A model generated the notes under the pieces. It did no database searches, had not been told where the DNA came from, and saw only the letters and a program-made list of their open reading frames with translations. Source: Micropruina glycogenica (GTDB taxonomy: Bacteria; Actinomycetota; Actinomycetes; Propionibacteriales; Propionibacteriaceae). From it: a stretch of 64,000 bases of DNA. Shown piece by piece: positions 27,065 to 35,699 of this stretch; the stretch's first letter is position 1; each line of letters starts with the position of its first letter. The stretch lies in NCBI RefSeq assembly GCF_039524395.1, contig NZ_BAAAGO010000018.1. One strand, given 5' to 3'. A program made the position numbers and the translations under genes.

Positions 27065-29119
27065 CTACGGCTTCAGGCTCAACAACCAGGCCAGCGTGTA
27101 GCTGTAGGTGTTGCCGTCGTCGATCTTGCTCTTGTCGAACTTTCGCAGCTCATCCAGTGCCTTGACCCGGGCGTCCTCACCGGCCAGTGCGGAATACATC
27201 AGGATGTAGTCCCCGTACTGCTGGTTGAAGCCCTTGGTGCCGACGCCCTCGGCGACGTTCTCGGCGATCCGGGCCGCGTCCCCCTTCAACTGATCAGACG
27301 ATGGGCTGACCGGAATCAGCAGAATCGCCAGGGCCGCGGCAGGCTCGGCCGAGAACCAGGTCGCATAGTCGCGCTTGCCGCCCCAGTTCAGCGGCATCAC
27401 CTTGTGGGTGAAGCCGGAGTACACCGGGTCGCTGAGGTTGAAGTTCGTCCAGTAGGCCTGCGCCGAGGCACCCTCGAGGGCGTGCATCCAGCGGGCCTCG
27501 ACCTCCAGGGCCTTGTTGCCCGACGCCTGCGCCCACAGGGTCAGGCCCGCGTAGGCGGTGACCGCCTCGGACGCCGACTCCTGGTTGTTGCCGTCGGCGA
27601 ACGGAACCGTGCCCGAGGCCCAGGAGTGCGACGCGTAGCTGTCGAAGTTGCGCCGTGACACGAAGTACTCGTTGGTCGACGAGGTGGCGATGTCGGCGGC
27701 CAGCAGGTTCATCACTGGGGCGAGCTTCTCGGCCAGGTCGGGATCGTCCGCCGCCAGCACGCCCGCGGCGTACAGGAAGTAGCCGTAGTGGAAGTGGTGG
27801 TCGTTGAACTCGTCCGAACCGAACGACGGGGTCTGCCCCACGATGCCGTGGTTGGTCGTGTCGTAGAAGAAGCAGAAAGCGTCGCGGGTCTCGCAACCCT
27901 TGGGGTCGGTCCACTTCTCCAACTCGGCGGTGACCTGCTGCTTGAGCTTGTCGGCCACGTCGTCGGCACCCACCTGCCGTGCAATCTGCATCAGTTGCGC
28001 GTCACGGTAGAGCGCCTTGCCGCCGAAGTAGGTGTCGGCCGGGTAGGGCTTGGCGGCCGCCACGTCGGCCTTGACGGCCTCGGCGACCTCGCTCTTCTCG
28101 GCGCTCGACAGCTTGGATAGGTCCAGGCCAGCCCGGGCGGCGAGCGTCTCATCGGTCCAGGTCAGCTTGTTGCCGGCGTACACCGTCAGGGTGCCGTAGG
28201 CGCTGGCGTAGGTGCCGATGGGGTCACCTGCACCGGCCAGGGTGCCCTGCTGGTGCGGCATCGCCGCGAAGGCTGTCTTGCCGCCCCCCACGGTGGTGTA
28301 GTCCAGGGTGGTGGACGTCTTGTCCGTCACCTCGTACGAGGCGGACGTGGCCTTGACCGGGTCTGCAGCCAATGGCGCCATGGCCTCCAGCGAGCCGCCG
28401 TCGGGCACGGCGAACCAGGTGGCGGTCTGCCCCTTGGCCAGGTTCAGCGTGCTACCGGAGACCTTCGCCTTGGTGACCAGGCCGTAGACCGCCGCCCCGC
28501 CCTGCACCGAATAGGCGTCACCGGACGCTGCGAACGGCAGGTTGGTGGTCAGGCTCGCGTCGGCGGCCGCGGTGAAGGTGACGAAGGGCGAGCCCTCCGC
28601 GATCAGCACCGTGCCGACGACCTGACCGCCGGCGGTGCCGGTGAGGGTCACCGACAACTCGTCGTAGGCGGTGACCTGCCAGGTGGTGGCAGAGCCGGTG
28701 CCGACCTGAATGATCGGCGCGTAGCCGCCCATGATGTTCTTCTCGGTGGTGGTCACCGTGGGCAGCCCGAAGGCGAACCCCTTGCCGTCGACCCCGAAGG
28801 TCAGCGGCAGCGGGAAGACCGGCTGAGCGGTGTCGCCGAAGACCAGGCCCGAGAACCATTTGTTGGTGGGCGGCACCAAACCCTCACCCAGCCGCTCGGG
28901 CTTGAGATCCTTGCCGGCCTTGTTGACGATGCCGCTCACCAGCGGAGCGACCTGGTCGGCGCCCAGCACGACCTCGGACGAACCGCTCGCGCCGGGATTG
29001 GTGGTGGGGCCGGCCGCACCGCTCGTCGCCGGAGACGACGAGCAGGCCACCAGTCCAGTGATCAGACCCCCGGCGAGAACGCCGAGAAAGGTACGTCGAG
29101 TGCTGTCGATGGTGATCAC
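27065..29119 (-). CDS. GH81-family endo-beta-1,3-glucanase, exported lipoprotein
   Basis: This 684-residue protein starts at the GTG at 29119, which overlaps the stop of the membrane-fusion gene. The N-terminus has a twin-arginine motif (TRRTFLG) and a lipobox-like LVAC, so it is probably Tat-exported and lipid-anchored. The catalytic half shows GH81 motifs: SDEFNDHHFHYGYF (acid Asp) and DGNNQESASE, with two Glu four residues apart as in GH81 enzymes. GH81 enzymes cut beta-1,3-glucans endo-wise. It is co-transcribed with a polysaccharide synthase, which suggests trimming or editing of a beta-1,3-linked product. Confidence 0.9.
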   Translation of the reverse strand: MITIDSTRRTFLGVLAGGLITGLVACSSSPATSGAAGPTTNPGASGSSEVVLGADQVAPLVSGIVNKAGKDLKPERLGEGLVPPTNKWFSGLVFGDTAQPVFPLPLTFGVDGKGFAFGLPTVTTTEKNIMGGYAPIIQVGTGSATTWQVTAYDELSVTLTGTAGGQVVGTVLIAEGSPFVTFTAAADASLTTNLPFAASGDAYSVQGGAAVYGLVTKAKVSGSTLNLAKGQTATWFAVPDGGSLEAMAPLAADPVKATSASYEVTDKTSTTLDYTTVGGGKTAFAAMPHQQGTLAGAGDPIGTYASAYGTLTVYAGNKLTWTDETLAARAGLDLSKLSSAEKSEVAEAVKADVAAAKPYPADTYFGGKALYRDAQLMQIARQVGADDVADKLKQQVTAELEKWTDPKGCETRDAFCFFYDTTNHGIVGQTPSFGSDEFNDHHFHYGYFLYAAGVLAADDPDLAEKLAPVMNLLAADIATSSTNEYFVSRRNFDSYASHSWASGTVPFADGNNQESASEAVTAYAGLTLWAQASGNKALEVEARWMHALEGASAQAYWTNFNLSDPVYSGFTHKVMPLNWGGKRDYATWFSAEPAAALAILLIPVSPSSDQLKGDAARIAENVAEGVGTKGFNQQYGDYILMYSALAGEDARVKALDELRKFDKSKIDDGNTYSYTLAWLLSLKP

Positions 29120-29856
29120 CTCAAACCGATCTTGGTGAAGAACGCGAGCATGGCCTCGGACGGGCCGGCGAGCCAGCCGTCGTCGCGCAGGTCCATGATC
29201 GCCGTGACGGGGGTGTCGAGCCGGGTCAGCGTGACCAGTTTGGGGTCGGTCAGGGCGCTGCTCTCGATGGTGACGAACGTGATGGCCTTGCCCTCATCGT
29301 TGGTCTTGACCTCCACTCCGGCCACCGATCCGGTGACCGTCTGGTTGTTCGGCAGCACGATGCGTGCGCTGGCGCCCTGCTCGACCCGGCCGTAGTCGGT
29401 GGGTTCGAGCTCGAACTGCGCAGTCACGGTGCGCTGGCCGTCAGCCACCACCACGGCCATGGACGAGCCGCCGGCGAGAAAACTGCCGGGTTCGGCGTCC
29501 AGTGAAGCGACGTAGCCGGCGCTCACCGCCTTGTAGGTGATGGTGCCCTTCTGGGTGTTGATGTCGTAGGCCTCGGTCGAGTTGGGCTTGAGCCCGTTAC
29601 CGACGTCCTGCTGAAGCTGCACGCTGTTGAGCGTGAACAGCTTGTCGCCGGCCGAGACCGTCTGGCCCTGCTTGACGTAGACGTCGGTGACGACGCCGCC
29701 GTAGGACGAGCCCACGGTGGACGCCGGAGCGTCGACGGCCGCGCTGACGCTGGCCACCTGGGACTGGCGCTGGTTGAACAGCACGGTGAGTGCGAAGACG
29801 AGTGCGGCGATGCCCAGGATGCCGCCCCACAGTTTGAGTCGATTGATCCAGGTCAT
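29116..29856 (-). CDS. HlyD/membrane-fusion-like protein of the beta-glucan locus
   Basis: This 246-residue protein starts at the ATG at 29856. It has one N-terminal membrane helix (about 8-27, LWGGILGIAALVFALTVLF) and an extracytoplasmic region with two lipoyl-like half-motifs (GGVVTDVYVKQGQTVSAGDKL and AGYVASLDAEPGSFL) and a beta-barrel-like segment. There is no long coiled coil, so it is much shorter than transporter adaptor proteins. GT2 glucan synthases making beta-1,3- or mixed-linkage glucans are known to have small membrane-fusion-like partners, and its place between GT2 and GH81 fits that role. The specific role is inferred. Confidence 0.8.
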   Translation of the reverse strand: MTWINRLKLWGGILGIAALVFALTVLFNQRQSQVASVSAAVDAPASTVGSSYGGVVTDVYVKQGQTVSAGDKLFTLNSVQLQQDVGNGLKPNSTEAYDINTQKGTITYKAVSAGYVASLDAEPGSFLAGGSSMAVVVADGQRTVTAQFELEPTDYGRVEQGASARIVLPNNQTVTGSVAGVEVKTNDEGKAITFVTIESSALTDPKLVTLTRLDTPVTAIMDLRDDGWLAGPSEAMLAFFTKIGLR

Positions 29857-29903
29857 GATTGCTGTGCCTCAGAACTTTCTTGGTGTGATCGGGTTGGGGT
29901 GGG

Positions 29904-31757
29904 TCAGTTGATGCCTGCGGTTTCGGCCGCACGCTTGGGGGTTGATTCGGCGGGCACCGGTTCGGTCGCCGCCGCGTCGATGGCAGCCGCCGACGATTCG
30001 AGCAGGTCGGTGGCCCCCTCGGCCGGGGCGCTGGCGAGCAGCTGCACCTGGCGGCGGGCCTTGACGATCTCGTCGGGCCCGAGCGGGGCGCTCGGCTCGT
30101 CTTCGACCACGCGTTCGGCGAGATCGACGTCGGTCGGGTCGGCAACGCCCTGCACCTCGCGGGCCTCGTGGAAGCCCACGCCGATGAAGGCGCCGATGGC
30201 CAGGGTGTTCACGACGCTCCAGAAGGTGGCGACGTTGAGCTGACCGAGGTTGATGTCACGCCAGATCGAGACGATCGAGACGCCGAGCAGGAACACGAAG
30301 GTGAGCACCTGCGGAATGATGAAGTTGAAGGCCGACGACTTCTTGGTCGTGCCGGTCACGTGCCACTTGGTGTCGACCCCGATGAAGGCGTTCTTGAAGG
30401 CCCGCAGGTAGATCGGGAACGAGTTGGCGGCCAGCAGCAGCACCTCCCAGCGGAAGGTTCCCAGCGTCAGCGCGGCGAGCAGGATCTGCAGCACGTAGAA
30501 GCCGGCGTAGAACAGGAACCAGGTGAACACGTCCACCTGCAGGTTCACCGGGTGCAGGTCGAAGAAGACCTCCAGGGCCGGCACGAACAGCAGAATGCCG
30601 GGGGCGATGCCGGTGAGGTAGAAGGTGGCGGTCACGAAGTACATGAAGCGCTGGTCGAGCGTGAGCTTGCGCTTGGGGTTGAACGGGTTGTGCGTGAACA
30701 GGATCTCGAACCCGCCGGTCGCCCAGCGCTGCTGCTGCTTGGTGTAGGCCTCGATGGTCTCGGGGGCGTCCCCCACCGCCAGGGTCTTGGGAATGAAGAT
30801 CGACTTCCAGCCGCGCTCGTGCAGCATCAGCGAGGTCCAGACGTCCTCGGACTTCGACTGGGTGTACATGCCGCCGATGTCGAGCACGGCCGCCCGGCGG
30901 AACAGCACGTTGGTGCCCACGCAGAAGGCCGCGTTGAACTGGGTGCGGCCGGGTTGGATGAACCGGTAGAACATCGACTGCATGTAGCCGGCGCCGCGGC
31001 TGATGATGTTGTGCATGTTGCCGTAGGTCTGCGGCGTCTGCACGAAGGCCACGTTGCTGTCGACCATGAACGGCAGGGTCTCTTCGAGAAACTCGGGCCG
31101 CGGCACGAAGTCCGCGTCGAGGATCACGAAGTAGTCGCCCTTGGCCACGGTGAGCGCGTTGTTGACGTTGCCCGCCTTGGCGCCGTGGTTGGTCAGCCGG
31201 CGGATGTAGCCGATGCGCAGCCCGGCGGCCAGGTCGCGCACCGCGTCGGACTTGCCGTCGTCCAGAATCCAGGTCTGGTGGGCGCCACGGACGGCCTTGG
31301 CCGCCTCGGCGGTGCGCCGAATCACGTCGATCGGCTCGCCGTAGACGGTGATCAGCAGATCGGCGGTCACGGCGTCGCCGTCCAGGTGCAGGGGCCACTG
31401 GGTGGGGTCGTCGGTCACCCCGAGCCGCTCGTTGACGGCCGGGTCGTACAGGGCGCGCTGAGCGTCGTGGAAGGCGAACGTGCGGGGGTCCTTGGCCCCG
31501 GCGAGGATCGCCCACATCGCCATCAGCGCGTGAAAGATCAGGATCACCTCGGCCACGATGACCATGGCCCAGGGCAGCAGATCACCGCGGTTGGCGGGAT
31601 TCAGCAGAAACCAGGCGTAGGCCAGAATGCCGATCGTGGCAGCGATCGACACCGCGAGCATGACGGGGGTGTAGGGGTTCTTGGTTCTCGCCCGCCGGCT
31701 CTCAGGCACGAGGCCATCGACCGGGGCGAAGTCGTTGGTGATGATGGGTGTGGACAT
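29904..31757 (-). CDS. processive GT2 glycosyltransferase (beta-glucan synthase, BcsA/CrdS-like)
   Basis: This 617-residue protein starts at the ATG at 31757, with AAGGGAGA upstream. Two N-terminal helices (about 32-52 and 63-88), a GT2 domain with DDG (166-168), DAD (214-216), SED (303-305, TED position) and QQQRW (341-345, QxxRW), and about five C-terminal helices match processive cellulose/curdlan/hyaluronan-type synthases. There is no PilZ domain after the last helices, only an Ala/Glu/Pro-rich tail, so direct c-di-GMP activation is not evident. With the GH81 partner, a beta-1,3- or mixed-linkage glucan product is more likely than cellulose. Confidence 0.88.
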   Translation of the reverse strand: MSTPIITNDFAPVDGLVPESRRARTKNPYTPVMLAVSIAATIGILAYAWFLLNPANRGDLLPWAMVIVAEVILIFHALMAMWAILAGAKDPRTFAFHDAQRALYDPAVNERLGVTDDPTQWPLHLDGDAVTADLLITVYGEPIDVIRRTAEAAKAVRGAHQTWILDDGKSDAVRDLAAGLRIGYIRRLTNHGAKAGNVNNALTVAKGDYFVILDADFVPRPEFLEETLPFMVDSNVAFVQTPQTYGNMHNIISRGAGYMQSMFYRFIQPGRTQFNAAFCVGTNVLFRRAAVLDIGGMYTQSKSEDVWTSLMLHERGWKSIFIPKTLAVGDAPETIEAYTKQQQRWATGGFEILFTHNPFNPKRKLTLDQRFMYFVTATFYLTGIAPGILLFVPALEVFFDLHPVNLQVDVFTWFLFYAGFYVLQILLAALTLGTFRWEVLLLAANSFPIYLRAFKNAFIGVDTKWHVTGTTKKSSAFNFIIPQVLTFVFLLGVSIVSIWRDINLGQLNVATFWSVVNTLAIGAFIGVGFHEAREVQGVADPTDVDLAERVVEDEPSAPLGPDEIVKARRQVQLLASAPAEGATDLLESSAAAIDAAATEPVPAESTPKRAAETAGIN

Positions 31758-31832
31758 GACTCTCCCTTGGGAGCGCATCTTCGGAATTTCTCGTTGGTCA
31801 GCCTCGTCCGCGGTCGTGCCGCAGGGGCTTTG

Positions 31833-31926
31833 TTCACCGGCCGGTGAAGCCGGCTCCAGGGAGTTCGGGAATCGTTCCTCGCCGTGGAGTTGATACCAGA
31901 GTAGGCATGACCGTGCCCGAAAGCAA
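31833..31926 (-). promoter_or_regulatory. promoter and palindrome upstream of the beta-glucan locus
   Basis: On the minus strand a TTGCTT (31926-31921) and TACTCT (31903-31898), 17 bases apart, resemble a sigma-70-type promoter. In the resulting leader lies a perfect 16-bp palindrome, TTCACCGGCCGGTGAA (31833-31848), about 76 bases before the GT2 start. The palindrome could be a repressor operator or an RNA hairpin. Local sequence from about 31890 to 31990 is more AT-rich than the surroundings. Confidence 0.45.
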
Positions 31927-32053
31927 AATATTGGTCTCAGATACTAAAACCCATGTAACGGGGGCGTTTCAGCAATTGGCGACAGCCCTACTCAGGCGCA
32001 GATTCGACGCGAACGCGGCCTGGCCGTTCCCGCAGTCCTGCTTGCCCGCCCGC

Positions 32054-33784
32054 TCAGCCGGAGCCCCCGCCCGGATCGCGTGTGGAGGGGCTCGAGGCCA
32101 CCAACGCGGTCAAACCCGACACCTGCCCCGGCACGTCACTGAGGTTCCAGGTCGCGCCGTCGTACCCGGTCGGCGCCACGTCCGGCAGCCGTCCGTCGGC
32201 CACCAGTTGGCGGCACAGGGTCGTCCAGCGTTCGGTCAGGTCGAACAGGATCGCCCAGGGCAGGTAGCGCGAGAAGATGTCGTCGCCCTCGGCGCCGCGC
32301 AGCTCATCGGCCTCGACGGTGGCCAGGTGGCGCCGGAAACCCTCGACCTGATCGGTCAGCGCTCTGCCCAGCCCCGTGCGCTGACCGCGCCGCAGCTTGT
32401 GCCGCACGACGGCAAGGGTGAGCACAACGGAGACAAGCACCGGCACGAGATACCACGCCATGGCGCCAAGAAAGAGAAAGGCGACGTAGCCCACGGCCAG
32501 AGCGGCGATCACGCTGGTTCCTGCCGAGCGTGCGGGGTTGGCTCGAATGAACCAGCCGTCGGCGTCCGCGCGCTGCCGCGCCACGGCCACGATGCGGTCA
32601 TGCCCCTCGGCAAGCAGTCCGGGCGAGTTCAGCGCGGCCACCGTGACGCCGCCGTCGAACAACTCCTCCAACAACACCACGGACGGCCGGTCGCGCGCCC
32701 TGCGCGAATCGACCAGGCGCGCCTGGGGGTGATCGCCTCCGCGCAGCCGAATGGCACCGTCGATCGCAAGTCCGACCAGGGTGGCGGCGGTGTGCCGCGG
32801 GTTCGGCCGGCCGTCGAGCAACAGCCCCGCCTCGACCAGGGGCACGCTGGGTGGTGCGAGGGCGACCGGAACCTCGACGCCCGGGTCGGGCACCTCCTCG
32901 ACGGCCTCGCCCGAGGCGGGCACCACTCCGGCCGGCAGGCCGTCGAAGCGCCGGTCGTAACCGTTGCGGCGGTAGTACCACCAGCCGAACAGCGGCGTGA
33001 CCAGGGCCACGAGGCCGCCCCCGGCCAGCGCCACCCGCTCGTGCCGCTGCTGGGTGACGTCGGCGCTCTCGACCAGAATGGGGCCTCCCCGCGTGAGCCG
33101 TGACCGCAGCTTCGCCGCGATCGTGAGCGGGTTGCCCGCGGCGATCGTGGTGGCCACGAACCGTCCGACGCCCTGGTCGATCAGCCGGGTCGGGCACGGA
33201 TCGTCCGCACCGACCGGCCCCGCCGAACAGAACACCTCTTGCACCCCGCCGGGCACGTTGACGGTCACGCTGGCGGTCACCACGCGGGGAAACTGGGTGC
33301 CGGTGACGTCCCAGTACAACTCGTCGTAGCCCGGGAAGGTGCGCATCGCCCCACGCACCGTGTAGCTCAGGTCGTAGGTGGCGGTCGGCTCGAAGATCGT
33401 GCGTCTGGGATCGCCCACCCTCACCCGCATGGACTGCGTTCGGCCCTCACCGAGGTCGCGTTGCACGGTCGTGGTGGTCGACACGTCGTCGGGGCTGGTG
33501 ACCGTCGGGTCGGTGATCTCGAAGATCAGGTCTTCGTCGTCGTCGTACGGCTCGCGGGTGACGAGCCAGCGTTCGAGGCCGTGCCGTCCGGAGTTGGGGC
33601 CGAACCGCAGCACAATGCGCTCGTCGACCCGCAGCGACCCGTCGTCGTTCAGCGTGTACGAAACGGTGAGGGTGTCGATCTGATCGCCGGTGGCCGCGTG
33701 CGCGGGCCTCGGTTGCAGGCCGGTCAGGGCGATGGTGAGCGTGATCCAGCCCAGCAGCAGCCAGGGCCGAGCACGCACGATCAT
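32054..33784 (-). CDS. DUF2207 membrane protein
   Basis: This 576-residue protein starts at the ATG at 33784, overlapping the smpB stop (ATGA). A signal peptide (cleavage near AHA|AT, about residue 30) precedes an N-terminal DUF2207 beta domain (QIDTLTVSYTLNDDGSLRVDERIVLRF). One helix is near 250, a helix pair near 425-465 (VIAALAVGYVAFLFLGAMAWYL), and a cytoplasmic C-terminal part with FSRYLPWAILFDLTERW follows. This architecture is common in actinobacteria and of unknown function. The smpB-DUF2207 overlap makes it part of the ftsE-ftsX-M23-smpB neighbourhood. Confidence 0.85.
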   Translation of the reverse strand: MIVRARPWLLLGWITLTIALTGLQPRPAHAATGDQIDTLTVSYTLNDDGSLRVDERIVLRFGPNSGRHGLERWLVTREPYDDDEDLIFEITDPTVTSPDDVSTTTTVQRDLGEGRTQSMRVRVGDPRRTIFEPTATYDLSYTVRGAMRTFPGYDELYWDVTGTQFPRVVTASVTVNVPGGVQEVFCSAGPVGADDPCPTRLIDQGVGRFVATTIAAGNPLTIAAKLRSRLTRGGPILVESADVTQQRHERVALAGGGLVALVTPLFGWWYYRRNGYDRRFDGLPAGVVPASGEAVEEVPDPGVEVPVALAPPSVPLVEAGLLLDGRPNPRHTAATLVGLAIDGAIRLRGGDHPQARLVDSRRARDRPSVVLLEELFDGGVTVAALNSPGLLAEGHDRIVAVARQRADADGWFIRANPARSAGTSVIAALAVGYVAFLFLGAMAWYLVPVLVSVVLTLAVVRHKLRRGQRTGLGRALTDQVEGFRRHLATVEADELRGAEGDDIFSRYLPWAILFDLTERWTTLCRQLVADGRLPDVAPTGYDGATWNLSDVPGQVSGLTALVASSPSTRDPGGGSG

Positions 33785-34254
33785 TCGCCCCGGTTGCGCG
33801 CCGCCAAGGCTCGGGCCGCGTCACGATTCGCTTCGCGCTCGGCGATGGTCTGCCGCTTGTCCCAGTCCTTCTTGCCCGTGGCGATCGCCAACTCGACCTT
33901 GGCGTACCCGTCGTTGAAGTACAGCGCGAGCGGCACGATGGTGCGGCCGGACGCGGTGGTCGCCCGCTCGAGCTTCTCGATCTCGCGCCGGTGCAGCAAC
34001 AGTTTTCGCTTACGCCGGGTGGCGTGATTGGTCCAGGTGCCGAAGGTGTACTCGGGAATGTGCGCATTGCGCAGCCACACCTCGCCGTCGTCGACGGTGG
34101 CGAAGGCGTCGGCCAGCGACGCGCGACCGAGCCGCAACGACTTCACCTCGGTGCCGGTGAGCACCAGCCCGGCCTCGAACCGATCGCCCAGGTGGTAGTC
34201 GTGCCGCGCCTTGCGATTCTGGGCGACCATGATGCGCCCCTTCTCACGTGGCAT
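33781..34254 (-). CDS. smpB: SsrA-binding protein SmpB
   Basis: This 157-residue protein starts at the ATG at 34254 (MPREKGRIMVAQNRKARHDY). It has the SmpB oligonucleotide-binding barrel (FEAGLVLTGTEVKSLRLGRASLADAF) and the basic C-terminal tail KKDWDKRQTIAEREANRDAARAL that enters the mRNA channel. It delivers tmRNA (20.996-21.360 kb) to stalled ribosomes. The position after ftsE-ftsX and a peptidase gene is a conserved actinobacterial arrangement. Confidence 0.97.
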   Translation of the reverse strand: MPREKGRIMVAQNRKARHDYHLGDRFEAGLVLTGTEVKSLRLGRASLADAFATVDDGEVWLRNAHIPEYTFGTWTNHATRRKRKLLLHRREIEKLERATTASGRTIVPLALYFNDGYAKVELAIATGKKDWDKRQTIAEREANRDAARALAARNRGE

Positions 34255-34321
34255 GGTGCTCGAACTCCCCTGGTCGACGCCTGATCAGAGGGTCAGCCTA
34301 GCAAGGGGCTATGCCAGAGCG

Positions 34322-35662
34322 TCAGGGGATGTACCGCATCGGGTTCACGACGCCGCCGTTCACGTAGACCTGCAGGTGCAGATGGCAGCCCGTCGACAGC
34401 CCGGTGGTGCCCACGTAGCCGATCAGCTGGCCCTGCTTCACCCGCTGGCCACGGTGCACGATGATGCGCGACTGGTGGGCGTAGCCGGTTGAGACGTACT
34501 TGCCGCCGATGATGCCGTGGTCGATGACGGTGTAGTTGCCGAAGCCACCCTGGCGGCCCGCGCTGGCCACCCGGCCGTCGTTCGCGGCGTAGATCGCCAT
34601 ACCGCAGGGTGCGCCGAAGTCGGTGCCGCGATGCATGCGCCACACGTGCAGGATCGGGTGGTAACGAAGCCCGAAGGGCGAACCCGGCGAGACGTTGACA
34701 GGCCTGATGAACCCCTTGGACGACTGGTTGCGTGGCACGTAGGTCTTGCCCGCCTTCTTCGCAGCGGCGCGGCGCTTCGCCTCGGCCGCGGCTGCCTTCT
34801 TGCGAGCGATCTCGGCGCGGCGCCGGATCTCGGCCGAGATCTTCGCCTCCTGCGACTGCAGCTTGCGGTATTCGGCCTGCTCGGCGGCGAGGTCTGCCTT
34901 GGCGGCCGTCTTGGCCTTGGCCAGGCTGGCCACCTTGCCCGAGACGTTCGCCCGGGCCAGGGCCGCCTGGCTCTGCAACACCTTGAGGTGGGCCACGTTC
35001 GCTTCGGACTCGGCCTTGTCGGCAGCGATCTGCTGCTCGATCACGGCCTGAGCCTGCTGAGCGGCCACCAGTTTGGCCTTCAAGTCACGCAGTCGCTTCA
35101 GTTGGGCGGTGGTGGCGTCGAACACGGTGGTCGACCAGTGCAGCCGCTGCGAGAGGTCGCCGGTGTCGGCCGAGTCAAATACCACGCTCAGGCCGACCAG
35201 ATCGGTCTGCTGCTGAAAGGCGTCGCGAGCGACCTGGCCCATCACGCTGAGTTGGGCGTCGACTTCGGCCCTGGCTGCCGCCACGGCCTGCTTGGCCTTC
35301 GCGAGCTTGTCGCGGGCCGCGGCCAGCCGGGCAGCGATGGCGGCATCCTGGCTCTTGGCCTGCGCCACGGCGGCGTCGGCCGCCGAAAGCGCGCGTTGGG
35401 CCTTGGCCAGCGCCGACTGCGCCTTGGCCAGTTTGGCCACGGCCTTCGACATTTCGGCCTTCGACTCGGCGACGTCCTTCTTCGACGCGACGATCGACTT
35501 GCGCACGTCGTCGCGCTTGTCGTTGAGGTCGTCGGCGGCTGCGGGCGAGACCAGCCCGAGGGTCAGGCAGAGCGTCAGCGCGGCGATCAGCGAACGCAAC
35601 AAACGCGAAGCGGTCGCAGGTGTGTTCTTCGTTGTGCAGGTGGGGGAAGTCACCTGGTTCAC
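34322..35662 (-). CDS. secreted coiled-coil M23 peptidoglycan peptidase (EnvC-like architecture)
   Basis: This protein of about 446 residues starts at a GTG at 35662. A signal peptide (about 1-43, LTLCLTLGLVSPAAA) precedes a long Ala/Lys/Gln-rich coiled coil (about 45-310) and an M23 LytM domain (about 335-446) with HRGTDFGAPCG and HLHLQVY, the zinc-binding His/Asp set. It is directly downstream of ftsX. FtsEX typically activates a peptidoglycan hydrolase through a coiled-coil protein, and here the hydrolase and coiled coil are in one chain. It is therefore the likely FtsEX-controlled division hydrolase or activator. Confidence 0.9.
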   Translation of the reverse strand: MNQVTSPTCTTKNTPATASRLLRSLIAALTLCLTLGLVSPAAADDLNDKRDDVRKSIVASKKDVAESKAEMSKAVAKLAKAQSALAKAQRALSAADAAVAQAKSQDAAIAARLAAARDKLAKAKQAVAAARAEVDAQLSVMGQVARDAFQQQTDLVGLSVVFDSADTGDLSQRLHWSTTVFDATTAQLKRLRDLKAKLVAAQQAQAVIEQQIAADKAESEANVAHLKVLQSQAALARANVSGKVASLAKAKTAAKADLAAEQAEYRKLQSQEAKISAEIRRRAEIARKKAAAAEAKRRAAAKKAGKTYVPRNQSSKGFIRPVNVSPGSPFGLRYHPILHVWRMHRGTDFGAPCGMAIYAANDGRVASAGRQGGFGNYTVIDHGIIGGKYVSTGYAHQSRIIVHRGQRVKQGQLIGYVGTTGLSTGCHLHLQVYVNGGVVNPMRYIP

Positions 35663-35699
35663 GATCGGGCCCCAATCGGTTGGCGAGGGCCCGGTGCGA

